DNA from: Papaver somniferum
Lineage: Eukaryota; Streptophyta; Magnoliopsida; Ranunculales; Papaveraceae
Assembly (NCBI RefSeq): GCF_003573695.1
Contig: NC_039358.1
Location: 157,470,920 to 157,534,919, forward strand
Reading direction: 5' to 3'
DNA length: 64,000 bases
The position numbers and the translations under genes are program-made. Of the stretch, positions 46,331 to 56,184 are shown in pieces. Positions within the stretch are counted from its first letter, which is position 1, and each line of letters begins with the position of its first letter. The notes under the pieces are model-generated. The model was given only the letters and a program-made list of their open reading frames with translations. It did no database searches and was not told the DNA's origin.

Positions 46331-47615
46331 TTATTCCTTATTTTATAATTATTTTCCATCATCTCATGGTGTTTTCCTCAGTTTCGTCGAAACCCTAATT
46401 TTGGCATATTTTCTCGAATGGATGCTCAATTGCACGCCAGAAAATATCAAAATTCTCAGGACTGAGACGCACGCCTTGGGGACACGAGCACGCTATCTTG
46501 ACCGACCAAGATTGGCTCTTTGGCTTACAGAAGCCGGTCCCATCAAGTTTCACAGTTTTGACCTAATTTGCACAATTGCACGTATTAGGTCCAAGACTCT
46601 TCCAAACACTTTGGATTTTCATGAAGTGATCATCAGGCGGTCACGTGACTACCCAGGGCCGGTTTCATGACCCCATGGTCGGTCCCTCACTCCGTCATAA
46701 TTAATTAGGTTTTCTCACCTAAGGCTCAGACGAGCATTTTCGAATAAATGATTAAACCAGCATTTAATCATTCTTTCACCAACAAATCGTCAACTCTTCA
46801 GGAGTTCTTTGTATTTGACGTGAGCATATGGACACTACATGGTTGATCCACGGTCCCATGTAGTCGCTCCCTCCTTCGTCCCATGGTTAAACTTCTGACG
46901 AACCATGAATTGATCATCAATTGATCAAATTAGGGTTTCTGAATCCAAGGATCATCATTCCAGATTCCAACCTTAATAATTTTACGACGACCTCATGGTC
47001 ATTAATTTTATTAATTATGCTCGGTTCAACGACCAGTATTCTAATTAATATTTTTGGTACGCTGCCAATAATCCATCAGATGAGCAACACATGCTCAGAC
47101 GATCAAATATTCAACAATTCATCACATGAGCAACACTTGCTCAGATGATAAATATTTCTCAAACCAAGGAATATTGGTTCAACAATCAATATTCAACGAT
47201 CCATCGAATGAGCAATACTTGCTCACTTCATCGTAAGAACTATACCTCTGTCTCATGACATGTTCAATTCATGAGTTTCAGAACATCATGTTCAACTCAG
47301 CAACTACATGGACTCATCGTCCCATCAAACCACGAAGTCATCAATTGACTAACATACCACGAGACGTCAATCGTGTCACTTTGGGGGATATCACTTAGGG
47401 TTTTGGTCTGGCGGTCTACGGCACGTGTGTTCAAACACACGATGGAATGTGAGCAAGTCGTGCAATCAGTTGAAGGAATTCACGAGGTAGTGGGTGGAAA
47501 ATCGACCAAGTCTCCACACGTTGAGCAACTGGTTTCAAACACGATCTCCACTTCCCCACCCTTGATTCCATCAACTGTCACACTTCATGGGTCATGGTGT
47601 CTAAAATTCCAGCAA

Positions 47616-47625
47616 TATAAATAAG
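47616..47625 (+). promoter_or_regulatory. TATA box of the type-2 LTR
   Basis: TATAAATAAG, about 430 bp before the LTR end. Its equivalents are TATAAATTAG at 59358-59367 and, on the minus strand, 31338-31347. Confidence 0.65.
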
Positions 47626-48051
47626 TCTCTGAATCATGATTGAATCATCAGCATCAACAGTATCATCAATCTCACGTCTCATCGACAACACGAGATCATC
47701 AACTCATCAATTGAGCAACTACTCTCAATTGAGCAATTTCAATCATTCAGAGCTTATCATATTCAGAATTCACACACCCACAATCTTTGATTACCATTGA
47801 TTCCACACATTTCCCAGCTTCCCTCCTACAGATCAACCCATCCTCTCTTGTGACCGAATTTACTCTGGAACGGTCATTGTCTTGATTTAGGCCGGAGTAC
47901 TACAGATTGATCTCTCGAATCTAAAGCACCCCCTTTGCAGCGGTGCATCTGTGTGAGGTTTAACATTTCGCTCGGTTCGAGGAGTCTCCTCCGTACGGTC
48001 GTCTCCTCAATTCCTTAAAAACCAGCAAATCGTTTTTCCCCATCTACAGAT

Positions 48052-48069
48052 TGGCGACCACAGTGGGAG
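48052..48069 (+). promoter_or_regulatory. Primer binding site of Element 2 (tRNA-Arg type)
   Basis: TGGCGACCACAGTGGGAG starts three bases after the LTR end and is identical to the Element 1 site at 42531-42548. Confidence 0.78.
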
Positions 48070-48105
48070 ATCATTCTCTCGGTTGCAATCTCACAATTTC
48101 ACAAG

Positions 48106-49818
48106 ATGGTTGATCTCAGGTCAGGTTCAGTTACGAATCCTAACACAAACCGTGCTAGCACTAGCAACAACAACAATCAGAATATCCCGGAGACAATTCC
48201 GACCTCCAACACTGATGGTGGTGACATTACTCCTCCTCACGTCGAAGGTCATCCACTGTCCGGACGACACCCTGAAGAAGTCAGAGGAGATCCACCACCT
48301 ACCATTGCTGATCTTATCAAAGCGCAGGAGACTCTTGCAAAGAATCAGACTGACATGGCTGCTACACAGAAGGAGCTGTGTAATTATCTCAAAACTCTTA
48401 CTGACAAGATGTCAGAGAAAACTCAAGAGAAGGGAAAGGAGAAGGAGAAATCCTCAGACGACGATCCTGAAGTAATTCCAATCCATACAGTAGAAGACGA
48501 CGAAGTCCGCAAAACTGCTGCAGACAACTCATCAGCGAAGGGATCATCGAACTTCATTACTCGCGAGGATCTGGAGCACCTCTTGGAGAACCGTGGAAAA
48601 GACAAACATCGCATGTCCATCGTCATCAACCTCCTTATCCTGCCGCTACGCAGAGGATTCCACTCCCCAAAGGTTACGTTTCTCCAACCTTCACCTTATG
48701 ATGGAACTGGCAATGCTCGGGAACATGTCTCTCGTTTTCTCGAAGCCCTGGGAGAACATGAACATAATCATGTCGTTCGTCTCAAGGAATTCTCAAACTC
48801 TGAAAGGCAGGCATACACCTGGTATAACATCGCACCAGGGACTATCAACAATTGGGGAGAAATGGTTAACGCATTCTACAGGAAATACTTCTTCGTGTCA
48901 GAACAAGTCACCCTCTCCGACCTTGGAAGAATGTTTCAGAGGGTCAGTGAAAATCCCAATGATTATGTGAAAAGGTTCAGAGTCCAAGCCCTGGATTGTC
49001 ATGACCCAAACGTCACGGAGCAACAATGGTGGACTTGTGCATCAATGGCATGCTCCCGGTCTACAGGGCCTTGCTGGAGAATCTTCGATTCCAGACTTTC
49101 TCAGAGCTTCACGAAGCTGCGAAGAGGTCGGCAACCACTGCACCCTCTTTTGGAAAGCAAAGTCTACAAAGACTGAGGATTCAAAAGACACTCGAGGAAG
49201 CAGGCGTTTGATCAACAAGCAGTACAACCTGCAACCTTCAACAAATGCTGTCGCAGAAGGGAGTAAGCGAAAAGCAGAACCACAACACAAGCAGACTTCC
49301 TCCACCCCTTCAAAGGCACACAAGAAGGAGAATTCGAAAGTCCCTCCTCAGCATACGGAAGATCCAGAAGCACCTGATTTTCCCTGTTCAATGGAAGAAG
49401 TTAATGAACTACTCGATGCCTGGATCCAAGATGGTGCAATCAAATTGCCTTATGTCAAGAAGGAACCAACTGAAGAAGCCATGGAAAATCCTCGGTATTG
49501 CCGCTTCCATAGATACGTCAGCCATCCCACAAGTGATTGCAAAATTTTGAAGCGCATATTCAAAGAAAAGGTCGAATCAGGAGAGCTCAACCTGGGGACT
49601 GAGGGAGTACACAAAAAACCCCTCCCAGTCAGAACTTTTACCATCTCTGAACCTCCTGTCAAGGAAGCGGTCCAATCTCTGATCGAACATGTCTGCGAGT
49701 TGTTGTATCTTTCGAAAGCTCAAAGGAAAGACATGTTTGCTGCACTGAACCACATCGTGTCCGGAAAACGTCTTGTGATCCAAGAGACCACCACCGAACC
49801 TTCAGCCACCGACAAAGA
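48106..49818 (+). pseudogene. Element 2 Gag, frameshifted
   Basis: It begins M-V-D-L-R-S-G-S at 48106, 37 bp after the primer site. A T/N-rich N-terminus is followed by A-K-N-Q-T-D-M-A-A-T-Q-K-E, a basic/acidic stretch (K-G-K-E-K-E-K), I-T-R-E-D-L-E-H-L-L, then the Gag core Y-D-G-T-G-N-A-R-E-H-V-S-R-F-L and W-G-E-M-V-N-A-F-Y-R-K-Y-F. Frames shift near 49025 and again near 49150. The third frame carries R-R-L-I-N-K-Q-Y-N, then the zinc-knuckle-like C-R-F-H ... H ... C (about 49499-49540, C-x2-H-x4-H-x4-C). The two frameshifts break a frame that is otherwise long and well kept. Confidence 0.87.
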
Positions 49819-50209
49819 AATGTATGACTGGGGACTGCTCACCACAGTGCACATTAAAGGAAATGAGTTCAAGAGGGCGTTCGTCGATGTTGGTACCGCT
49901 GTCAACATCATCCCTTTGAAAACTCTCAGAGATGCTGGTATTACTCGACAGGAAGCCACCCACGCTCCCATAGCAATCAGGGACCACAAAGGAATCTCCA
50001 GAGACGCATACGGCTTCATCACTCTCAAAGTTACGGAAAGATTGATCTGCACTGAGGCCAAGTTTTTCATAATCCGGGAAGACCCTGGATACGACATGGT
50101 CCTTGGAAGAACTTGGATTCATGCTGGAAGGATAACGATGCCTTCAACACATCCTGTCATCGACAAGGATTCCGAGTCGAAGACGAAGCAGAGGACGCAC
50201 CACGTTTGA
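49819..50209 (+). pseudogene. Element 2 aspartic protease domain
   Basis: It continues the third Gag frame. W-G-L-L-T-T-V-H-I-K-G is followed by the active-site region A-F-V-D-V-G-T-A-V-N-I-I-P (D-V-G at 49886-49894; usual D-S/T-G), then A-Y-G-F-I-T-L-K-V and Y-D-M-V-L-G-R-T-W-I-H. These are the flap-side and C-terminal motifs of plant gypsy retropepsins. It stops at TGA 50209 soon after the domain, where reverse transcriptase should begin. Confidence 0.8.
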
Positions 50210-50274
50210 GCATCTGGAAGAAGTAAACGCACACCTTTGTCAGAATTTCAGCTCAGGAAGTCTTATTCCTCCTC

Positions 50275-50742
50275 ATGCTCCAATATTACCAATGTTCAGA
50301 TACTACTATGGTCCAGGGACTTCTCCCCATGAACAATTTAGCAGTCATCAAAAGCTACGAGTGGGTAACTTCACCTCAATATTACACCCAATGGTTGGGT
50401 TCAGAACTTCTTCAAATCGGTCACTCCATCGAGAGGTTTATTGTTGAAGACCTGGCTAAGCATGATCAACACTATGCTGGATACTCTCTTCCGCGCGAGT
50501 GTCCATATGTGCCACAATCGTGGAATTCCGTCAAACAGGGAATTCCGAATCAGCGGAAGATATTCAAGGCACGATCGACCAAGCCTAACAAGTTTCATGA
50601 AGGAGACCTGGTTCTCAAAGCAGTTCAGCGCGGTCTTCATTCTACAAGGAACTCCAATTGGGAAGGACCATTCATGGTCGCTAAGTCCGTGGCCGGAGGA
50701 TACTACAAATTGATCAACACAGATGCAGAACCCTGCCAGTAA
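50275..50742 (+). pseudogene. Element 2 integrase C-terminal tail remnant
   Basis: The last third of this frame reads T-K-P-N-K-F-H-E-G-D-L-V-L-K, then N-W-E-G-P-F-M-V, then G-G-Y-Y-K-L-I-N. This is the SH3-like C-terminal segment of gypsy integrases. Nothing of reverse transcriptase (no Y-x-D-D), RNase H or the integrase D-D-E core lies between it and the protease end at 50209. The first 90 codons are not recognised. The frame is broken just after the G-G-Y-Y motif. Confidence 0.75.
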
Positions 50743-51062
50743 TTCACGAAAATTGGCTCAAGGCGTTTATCTGAAATTATTGGACATTTGAGGTATTGGG
50801 CGTTCGAAGCATTCATGGCGTTTGGATTTAACATTTAGGATTTTCTTTCATTTGTATTTCAATTCCTCCAAAACGTTTGCAATACTTGCAATTAGTATTT
50901 GAATTCAGCAATTTATCAAAATTCAGTTCATATTTCGTAAAAGAAAATCTCTATCAAATCTACAAGAAAATCCTTAACCATCAGTCAATCCAAAACCATC
51001 TAAATATCAAAACCCAAGTATAAACCTCACATCTCTCAGAAGTTCAGAAGTTCAAGAGATAA
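50743..51062. other. Spacer between integrase tail and antisense gene in Element 2
   Basis: AT-rich and without frames. On the minus strand it would be the 3' UTR and terminator region of the antisense gene; no poly(A) signal stands out. Confidence 0.4.
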
Positions 51063-53049
51063 TCAAAGGAAATCAGCAAGAAAAGGCTTTCGCTCATCAG
51101 CATCCTTCAAGATTTGCAAAGCCGCCCTCTCCTTGTTCAACTCCTCGGTCAGCTTGGAAATCTTGTCCTCCTTCTCCTTCACAGCATCATTGGGAAAGGG
51201 TATGTTCTTCTCACATGAATCCTTGATAACGTTTATTTGCTTGCGAAGCCATTTCACGTTGAGGCCAAGTCTCTCTGAATTCTCCAAGTTAAACTCCCAA
51301 TCAAAGAGTATATCTGGAGTCACAGTATTCCTAGGTCTGGCACGCATATCACTCACGACACGCAAGATAACGCCTACTTGCATGGTTAAAGCATAAGCAC
51401 GCCCAGGATTCCTGTCAACGATCATGTGGCCAAACTTCTTCCATATTGTCTCGTACAAGCGTGCATATCCAATGGGAACGTTGAATCCACCGATCAGTTC
51501 ATGATATGGGAGTGAAGTGTCAAATGGAGGATCAAAGCAACTCCTGCAGTTGGATATTCATACACTATTATACGGTTCTCAGTCACTGGAGCGGCTTCCA
51601 CAACCAAAGCAATAATTCCTTCGGTATTCTCCGCTGCTGTCTCGGTTTCTTCTATCACTGAGGCAACAACCATCTGGGTTTCCATAACATCAGTAGTGAC
51701 CTTCTCATGGCCTTGAAGTTCAGGGATGGTTGTCTCTTCATCAATAACTCCATAATGGTTAGAGTTATCATCGTTGGCTCCAGTATCCTCAACTTCGGTA
51801 TTTAGCACCTAATACGAAGATTACATGAGGTTAGAGTCACGAATCCAAAGGAGATTATGAAACACAGTATATAAGCAAGGAAACATCATCAAGGTTCATC
51901 ATAATGCATTCAAGGCACGAGCAAATAACATAAAAGTCATGAAAACACGTTTTACGATGAGTCCGTCTGAAGAAACTGAACTCTTCTCTGTACTAAGAGA
52001 CGAATTAGGAGCAATATACAAGGAATTTGAGGATGGGTCATATACCATTCTCTTCGTATGGATGTCCTCTACGACGTGTCAAACTTTCATGACAATCTGA
52101 TGAACGAGCAAGTAGATGTGGCCAAAATATCAAGTGATGCGCAATCTGAAAAAGTCCTGGAAGTTTACTATTTCGCCTTTTTCAGGCTCTGAACGTGTTC
52201 AAAACTTAAAAAGCTTCGTTGTTAAAGCTTGGAAATTTTCTGTGCTTGAATTTGCACATGCAGATCACCAAAATCCTATTCCGGACGAAGATTCTACGGC
52301 GTTTCTACTAAAAAGCTGGGTTCTGAATTTTCTGACGACGAAATTCGGCTAAGTTTTCATATATGCGCATGGATTCACATTCATTCACTCAAAAATCAGC
52401 ACTTTTATACTTCTATGAAGAAGGTACAGAGTATATGCTTACTTGAGGGGTATCCAAATCATTCAAGGAGTTGGGATATTGCCCGTGTCAACGGTGGGAG
52501 GATCATTACTTCCATTCAGCTCCAAATCCTTAGCACCGCCTGTGTCTCTATTCTCAAGAGACGGTCGAGTGGAAGCACTCTCCATCTCCATAAAGACATC
52601 CTCCTGGACATATTCTCAAAAAATTAGCGTTTCATCAATGAAGTATCATAATCGAACATGTGAAGAGATACTTACAGCTTCTTCTTCATCGCTCAAGTCA
52701 GGAATTGTTTGCTCAGAGGCGGAGAACCGAAGACCATCAATACTTGATGGATCAAAAATATGCAACGGAATAATAACATCGGTTTCAGGATCCTAATAAT
52801 ATGGGCGAGAAAGAGTCACAACAAACAAAATACTGGAAACTCACCAAAGCACCAACTGGGGACTTTACGGTATTGGGTAACAGCTTATAACCTTTATGCC
52901 TGCCTTCTCCGCCATGAATAACCGCCTCAGTCTCTGAGAAGTATACACCGATTTGAGGTCGTATATTACGACCGTCCTGTGGTGAAATCCAGTAATATAA
53001 TCAGAATACAATTCTTATAATTTCGTGAAGATTATATGAAGAAACATAC

Positions 53050-54745
53050 CTGAGAGCATCCTGGAGACGACTTTCGTTTATCACCAGAAAGATACTTCAA
53101 TCTTGGTCGACTGGAAATCATCTCAGCCGAAGGAAGATCCTTGAATGGAGGTCTGGGAAATCTTACAAAGCCACCGCAAACGCCCAAGTTGCTGATCCCA
53201 GAATTCTACATAACCTGGGGTTACATATGCGAATCTATCAGAACCAGGAAACCAGTAGATACTCCCTTCCACGTGAGTATGATCCAAATGAGTCCTGAGC
53301 TGCTCAACTGATGGATTCCTTCTCCGTATGTTTGGAACACACTGATCCATACCCATTTGTCGAGTTGCTCTATCAATATTATACTTCTCCACTGAAAGCT
53401 CTCCAAACGTGGCTGATAGCAAATGACCAGGGGTGCAACTCAACATGAAAGATCTTTCGCCATCACTCAGATGCGCACCAGACGTCAAACTCGTGCTTTC
53501 TCCAGTATTGAAAGTCATCGACTGAGAAATATAATCAGGGACTGACACCCACAGGCGGAAGTTGAACTCAGATTCTTCATCTAACACATCAATGAGGCGT
53601 TCTTTAGAACGAGGCTGCTTTGTGGACCAACGCATGATCCTAGCATTATCTTTCTCAGGGAAAGTATGGCGCGCATCAGTACTCGGTCCTTGCAGAACAT
53701 TACATGGAATAGGCGCATAATTCTTGAAGTGCTCCCACATCAAAGCTTGAAGAAACATTGTGTTGGCATAACACTCAATCTTCATAGAGCTGTTCGACAC
53801 ACTGGAGTCTATGATCAAGGAGTCCAAGTTGTAATACAAGGAGCCTAAGAACAAACTACCTATCGGAAGTTGCTCACCTTGAGCCATCTTAATAGCAAAG
53901 GGAATCACAAAAGACTTCAACAAGTTTCCATTGTATTCAAAAATGTCTCTAGACAACCATAAACATAAGAAAGCATCAATGGGTAACATACCATCGATGA
54001 GCTTATCAGAAACCTCGTCTTTGGGCCACCAATGTGTCAACCAGGAAGCATAACATCCTTTACTGCCATCCTTATTCGCTTTCTCCATTGCAGCTGTCAA
54101 TACATGAGAAACGACGGTCTCCTCATCTGAAAGATCCCCAGGGAGATTTCCCGTGATTAGGAGATGCATCAGGGATGCCATGTCTTCCAAGGTAATGGTG
54201 AACTCTCCCCATCTACATATGAAAGTGTGAGTGGGGATGCACCAGCGAGAAAACAGAGCCACAATACCGCTTGGGTCGTAAAAAATGAAAAACTCTCCAG
54301 AAGCTTGAATAGCTCTCGTCACCTGCGCCTGGTCGAGCATAGTTCTTACATGAGGAAAACCCAACATATGCCTCGCCCAGCCGGCAAATTTCTCCAAAGG
54401 TCGTCGAGAAAGCTTAAACTCTATGATTGATGAGGTGAAGATCCTTCGTTCAAGACAAAATCGAATCACTGTCTTAGGAGTCACCAATTTTTTCTGAGTA
54501 ACAGTTCTGGGATTTATCAAAAGACGATACACTGGGGATTTCAAATGTTGCTCATCTCCTAGAATATCTTTTTCAAAGAATGCATCATTTATGTTCGGGA
54601 CATTCTTAATCCCAGGATTTCGTCTTTGTCTCCCCCAACGGAAGTTTCATCCATGCATGTCTCATCTCTAGAGATACCATCATCAATGCACATCTCTTCC
54701 CTCGAGGCGTCGTCAGCTTGGGAATTGGTCATCTTTGCTTAGTAG
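53050..54745 (-). pseudogene. Exon 2 of the antisense PMD gene (domain-bearing exon)
   Basis: Bounded by acceptor CCTTTTCAG (before 54745) and donor CTCAG|GTATGT (after 53050). It is open for about 470 codons (54544-53123). The short first frame from ATG 54732 (M-T-N-S-Q-A-D-D) ends at a stop near 54590. The PMD frame is open upstream to N-F-R-W-G-R, which includes P-G-I-K-N-V-P-N, so one frameshift separates the two. At the 3' end a second one-base shift follows F-W-D-Q-Q-L-G; the other frame then continues F-V-R-F-P-R-P-P-F-K-D-L to the donor. The long uninterrupted domain frame suggests that loss of function is recent. Confidence 0.82.
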
Positions 54746-55724
54746 CTGAAAAGGTTCACATTACATTCTACTTCAGTATGCCGTCCAGATATAAATCAAG
54801 GAAATACAAGCAAAAATGGTAACTCTTAACTCTTACCTTTTATACTTCCACTAACAATAGTGATAGTAATGCTAGAGTTAACACCTCAAAATCGTTCGTC
54901 TCTTCGAAAACCGCAAAAACGAACGAAACTTTATTTAATTTCCGAAACTGATTTTTCATGAAATCACGGACACAATTTTCATAATGTGAACATTCACACA
55001 ACTGACCTATGAAGTTTATAACAATAAAATATTTCATCATAAATGTATTGTCTATCTTCGAAGGTTCCTCAAAACCCACGTTTTGATTTTTCGAAACAAC
55101 AATTAATGCCACATTGCTCACATAAATTCTCAAAGATTTTATCTAATTAAATAAAATGCATGCAAATATAATATATCATCATATTTTGCACAATATATGT
55201 CACGGCTGCATATATAAAAAAAAAAACTTTTCCTTCGTATCGTCGTTATTTGTCTTTAAAACGAAGGTTTATTTCAAAATACTGTGAAAGCTCACATCTC
55301 ATACATATGATAAAGTTTTGTATTTACATGAAATCTCATAAGCAAAATTTTATCACTGGACACAAGTTCATCATATGAATTTTCCTTCGAGTCGTCGTAA
55401 TCTGTCTTTAAACGAAGGATTATTTCGATTTCGTGAAAATTTACTCTTTTTGTGATAAAACCGTGGTACACATGAAAGCTCATACACTAAGTTTTATCAC
55501 TGGACCTAAGTTCATATATTAAAAAAAAAAAATCTCTCCTAAATCAGGGATTATAGTTAGTTTTCAAAACTAACGATCGAACGAACATATGTTTTCAAAA
55601 ACGAGGGTTTTTCATAAAACTCACACCAATATATACACACATGTATATGGTTTCATCATGAACATGAACAACTCATGAAGGTCACAATATCAGCAAACAT
55701 CAAAAAAAAAAAAAACGCACGCAC

Positions 55725-55850
55725 CTGGTCGGCCGGAAGTTGGCCGGCGACAATAGCGACTGACAGCGACGGCGGCGGCGATCAGGTGGCGGCGCAACTT
55801 CAAGCTTCTCCTGCTAGCGTGAAGGAGGAGAGGCTGGACGTGGAAAAATT
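55725..55850 (-). promoter_or_regulatory. GC-rich leader exon and 5' splice donor of the antisense PMD gene
   Basis: On the minus strand a GC-rich stretch (GCCGCCACCTGATCGCCGCC) sits in very AT-rich surroundings and ends CGACCAG|GTGCGTGCG, a good plant donor (exon end 55725). The next acceptor is CCTTTTCAG before 54745, 13 bases upstream of the ATG, giving a 5' UTR intron of about 980 bp. The transcription start is not visible. Confidence 0.5.
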
Positions 55851-56171
55851 AAAAAAAAAAGGATTAATTCCTTTTATACAATTTTTTTTATTTCCAAAAC
55901 CTAATTTTCCAAGGATTTCCTTATTGGGCCCGGCCCGCGAATCCTAACCGACCACGGACTCGTCGTCCAAACCAGCGGTTCAACACCAATTTATGATCAT
56001 CAAACGACACTCCAATCATGACATTGAAGCCTTCATCAAGTCGTGGTTTGCTCATGCTCTCTAAATCCGGTAACGTCTCAACTTACGACTAAGTTCAATT
56101 ACTGGTATTGTTATTTATGGCCAGAAAATCACCGTTTAATGCTGACTGAGGAATACATATTTCCTCAGTAA

Positions 56172-56184
56172 GCAGGGGACTTAA
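56172..56184 (+). promoter_or_regulatory. Polypurine tract of Element 2
   Basis: GCAGGGGACTTAA directly precedes the 3' LTR (56185). The equivalent place in Element 1 (minus strand, before 37938) reads GGCATGAGACTTAA, so the ACTTAA end is shared. Confidence 0.75.

Larger units (their letters stand above)
44515..48048 (+). repeat. 5' LTR of Element 2 (type 2)
   Basis: 3,534 bp. From the left it holds an array of about 62-bp units with the palindromic ends ATTCCATGG/CCATGGAAT (44980-45300), then five GC-rich blocks (45560-46330) separated by AT-rich arms, then three TGAGCAA-type hairpins (47090-47235), then the promoter region. Confidence 0.9.
51063..55850 (-). pseudogene. Antisense plant mobile domain (PMD, MAIN-like) gene, six exons, inside Element 2
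   Basis: Minus-strand gene with readable splice sites: leader exon about 55850-55725, exon 2 54745-53050, exon 3 52976-52845, exon 4 52792-52676, exon 5 52603-52443, exon 6 51808-51063. ATG is at 54732. Exon 2 carries the plant mobile domain (PF10536, 'aminotransferase-like'): about 100 residues into the conserved part it reads F-S-R-W-C-I-P-T-H-T-F, W-G-E-F-T-I-T-L-E-D-M, later D-A-F-L-C-L-W-L-S. Exons 3-5 are acidic linkers. Exon 6 has F-N-V-P-I-G-Y-A-R-L-Y-E-T-I-W and a C-terminal coiled coil (K-E-K-E-D-K-I-S-K-L-T-E-E-L). Frameshifts occur after M-S-R near 54600, near 53175, in exon 5 and near 51500, so this copy is damaged. MAIN and MAIL1 are nuclear proteins affecting gene expression and silencing; a role for this copy is not known. 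Confidence 0.85.

Noticed and set aside
46224..46670. Open frame of 148 codons in the type-2 LTR, also seen on the minus strand at 32299-32690
   Set aside because: It lies in the LTR, includes one of the GC-rich hairpin blocks, has no protein-like composition, and is frameshifted in the copies at 32299-32690 and near 58010-58410. The similarity comes from LTR copying.
48083..48475. Arg-rich 130-codon frame overlapping Gag
   Set aside because: Shadow frame of the Gag N-terminus, which has the recognisable Gag sequence in the other frame.
51133..51396. Plus-strand 87-codon frame opposite the PMD C-terminal coiled coil
   Set aside because: Antisense shadow of the coiled-coil exon, with no independent support.
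53123..54544. Reading the PMD exon as an aminotransferase enzyme
   Set aside because: 'Aminotransferase-like' is only a historical database name for this domain. I see no PLP-lysine motif and assign no enzymatic activity.
55675..55947. 90-codon plus-strand frame near the start of the antisense PMD gene
   Set aside because: It overlaps the GC-rich leader exon on the other strand and poly-A runs; its K-K-K-K stretch comes from homopolymers.
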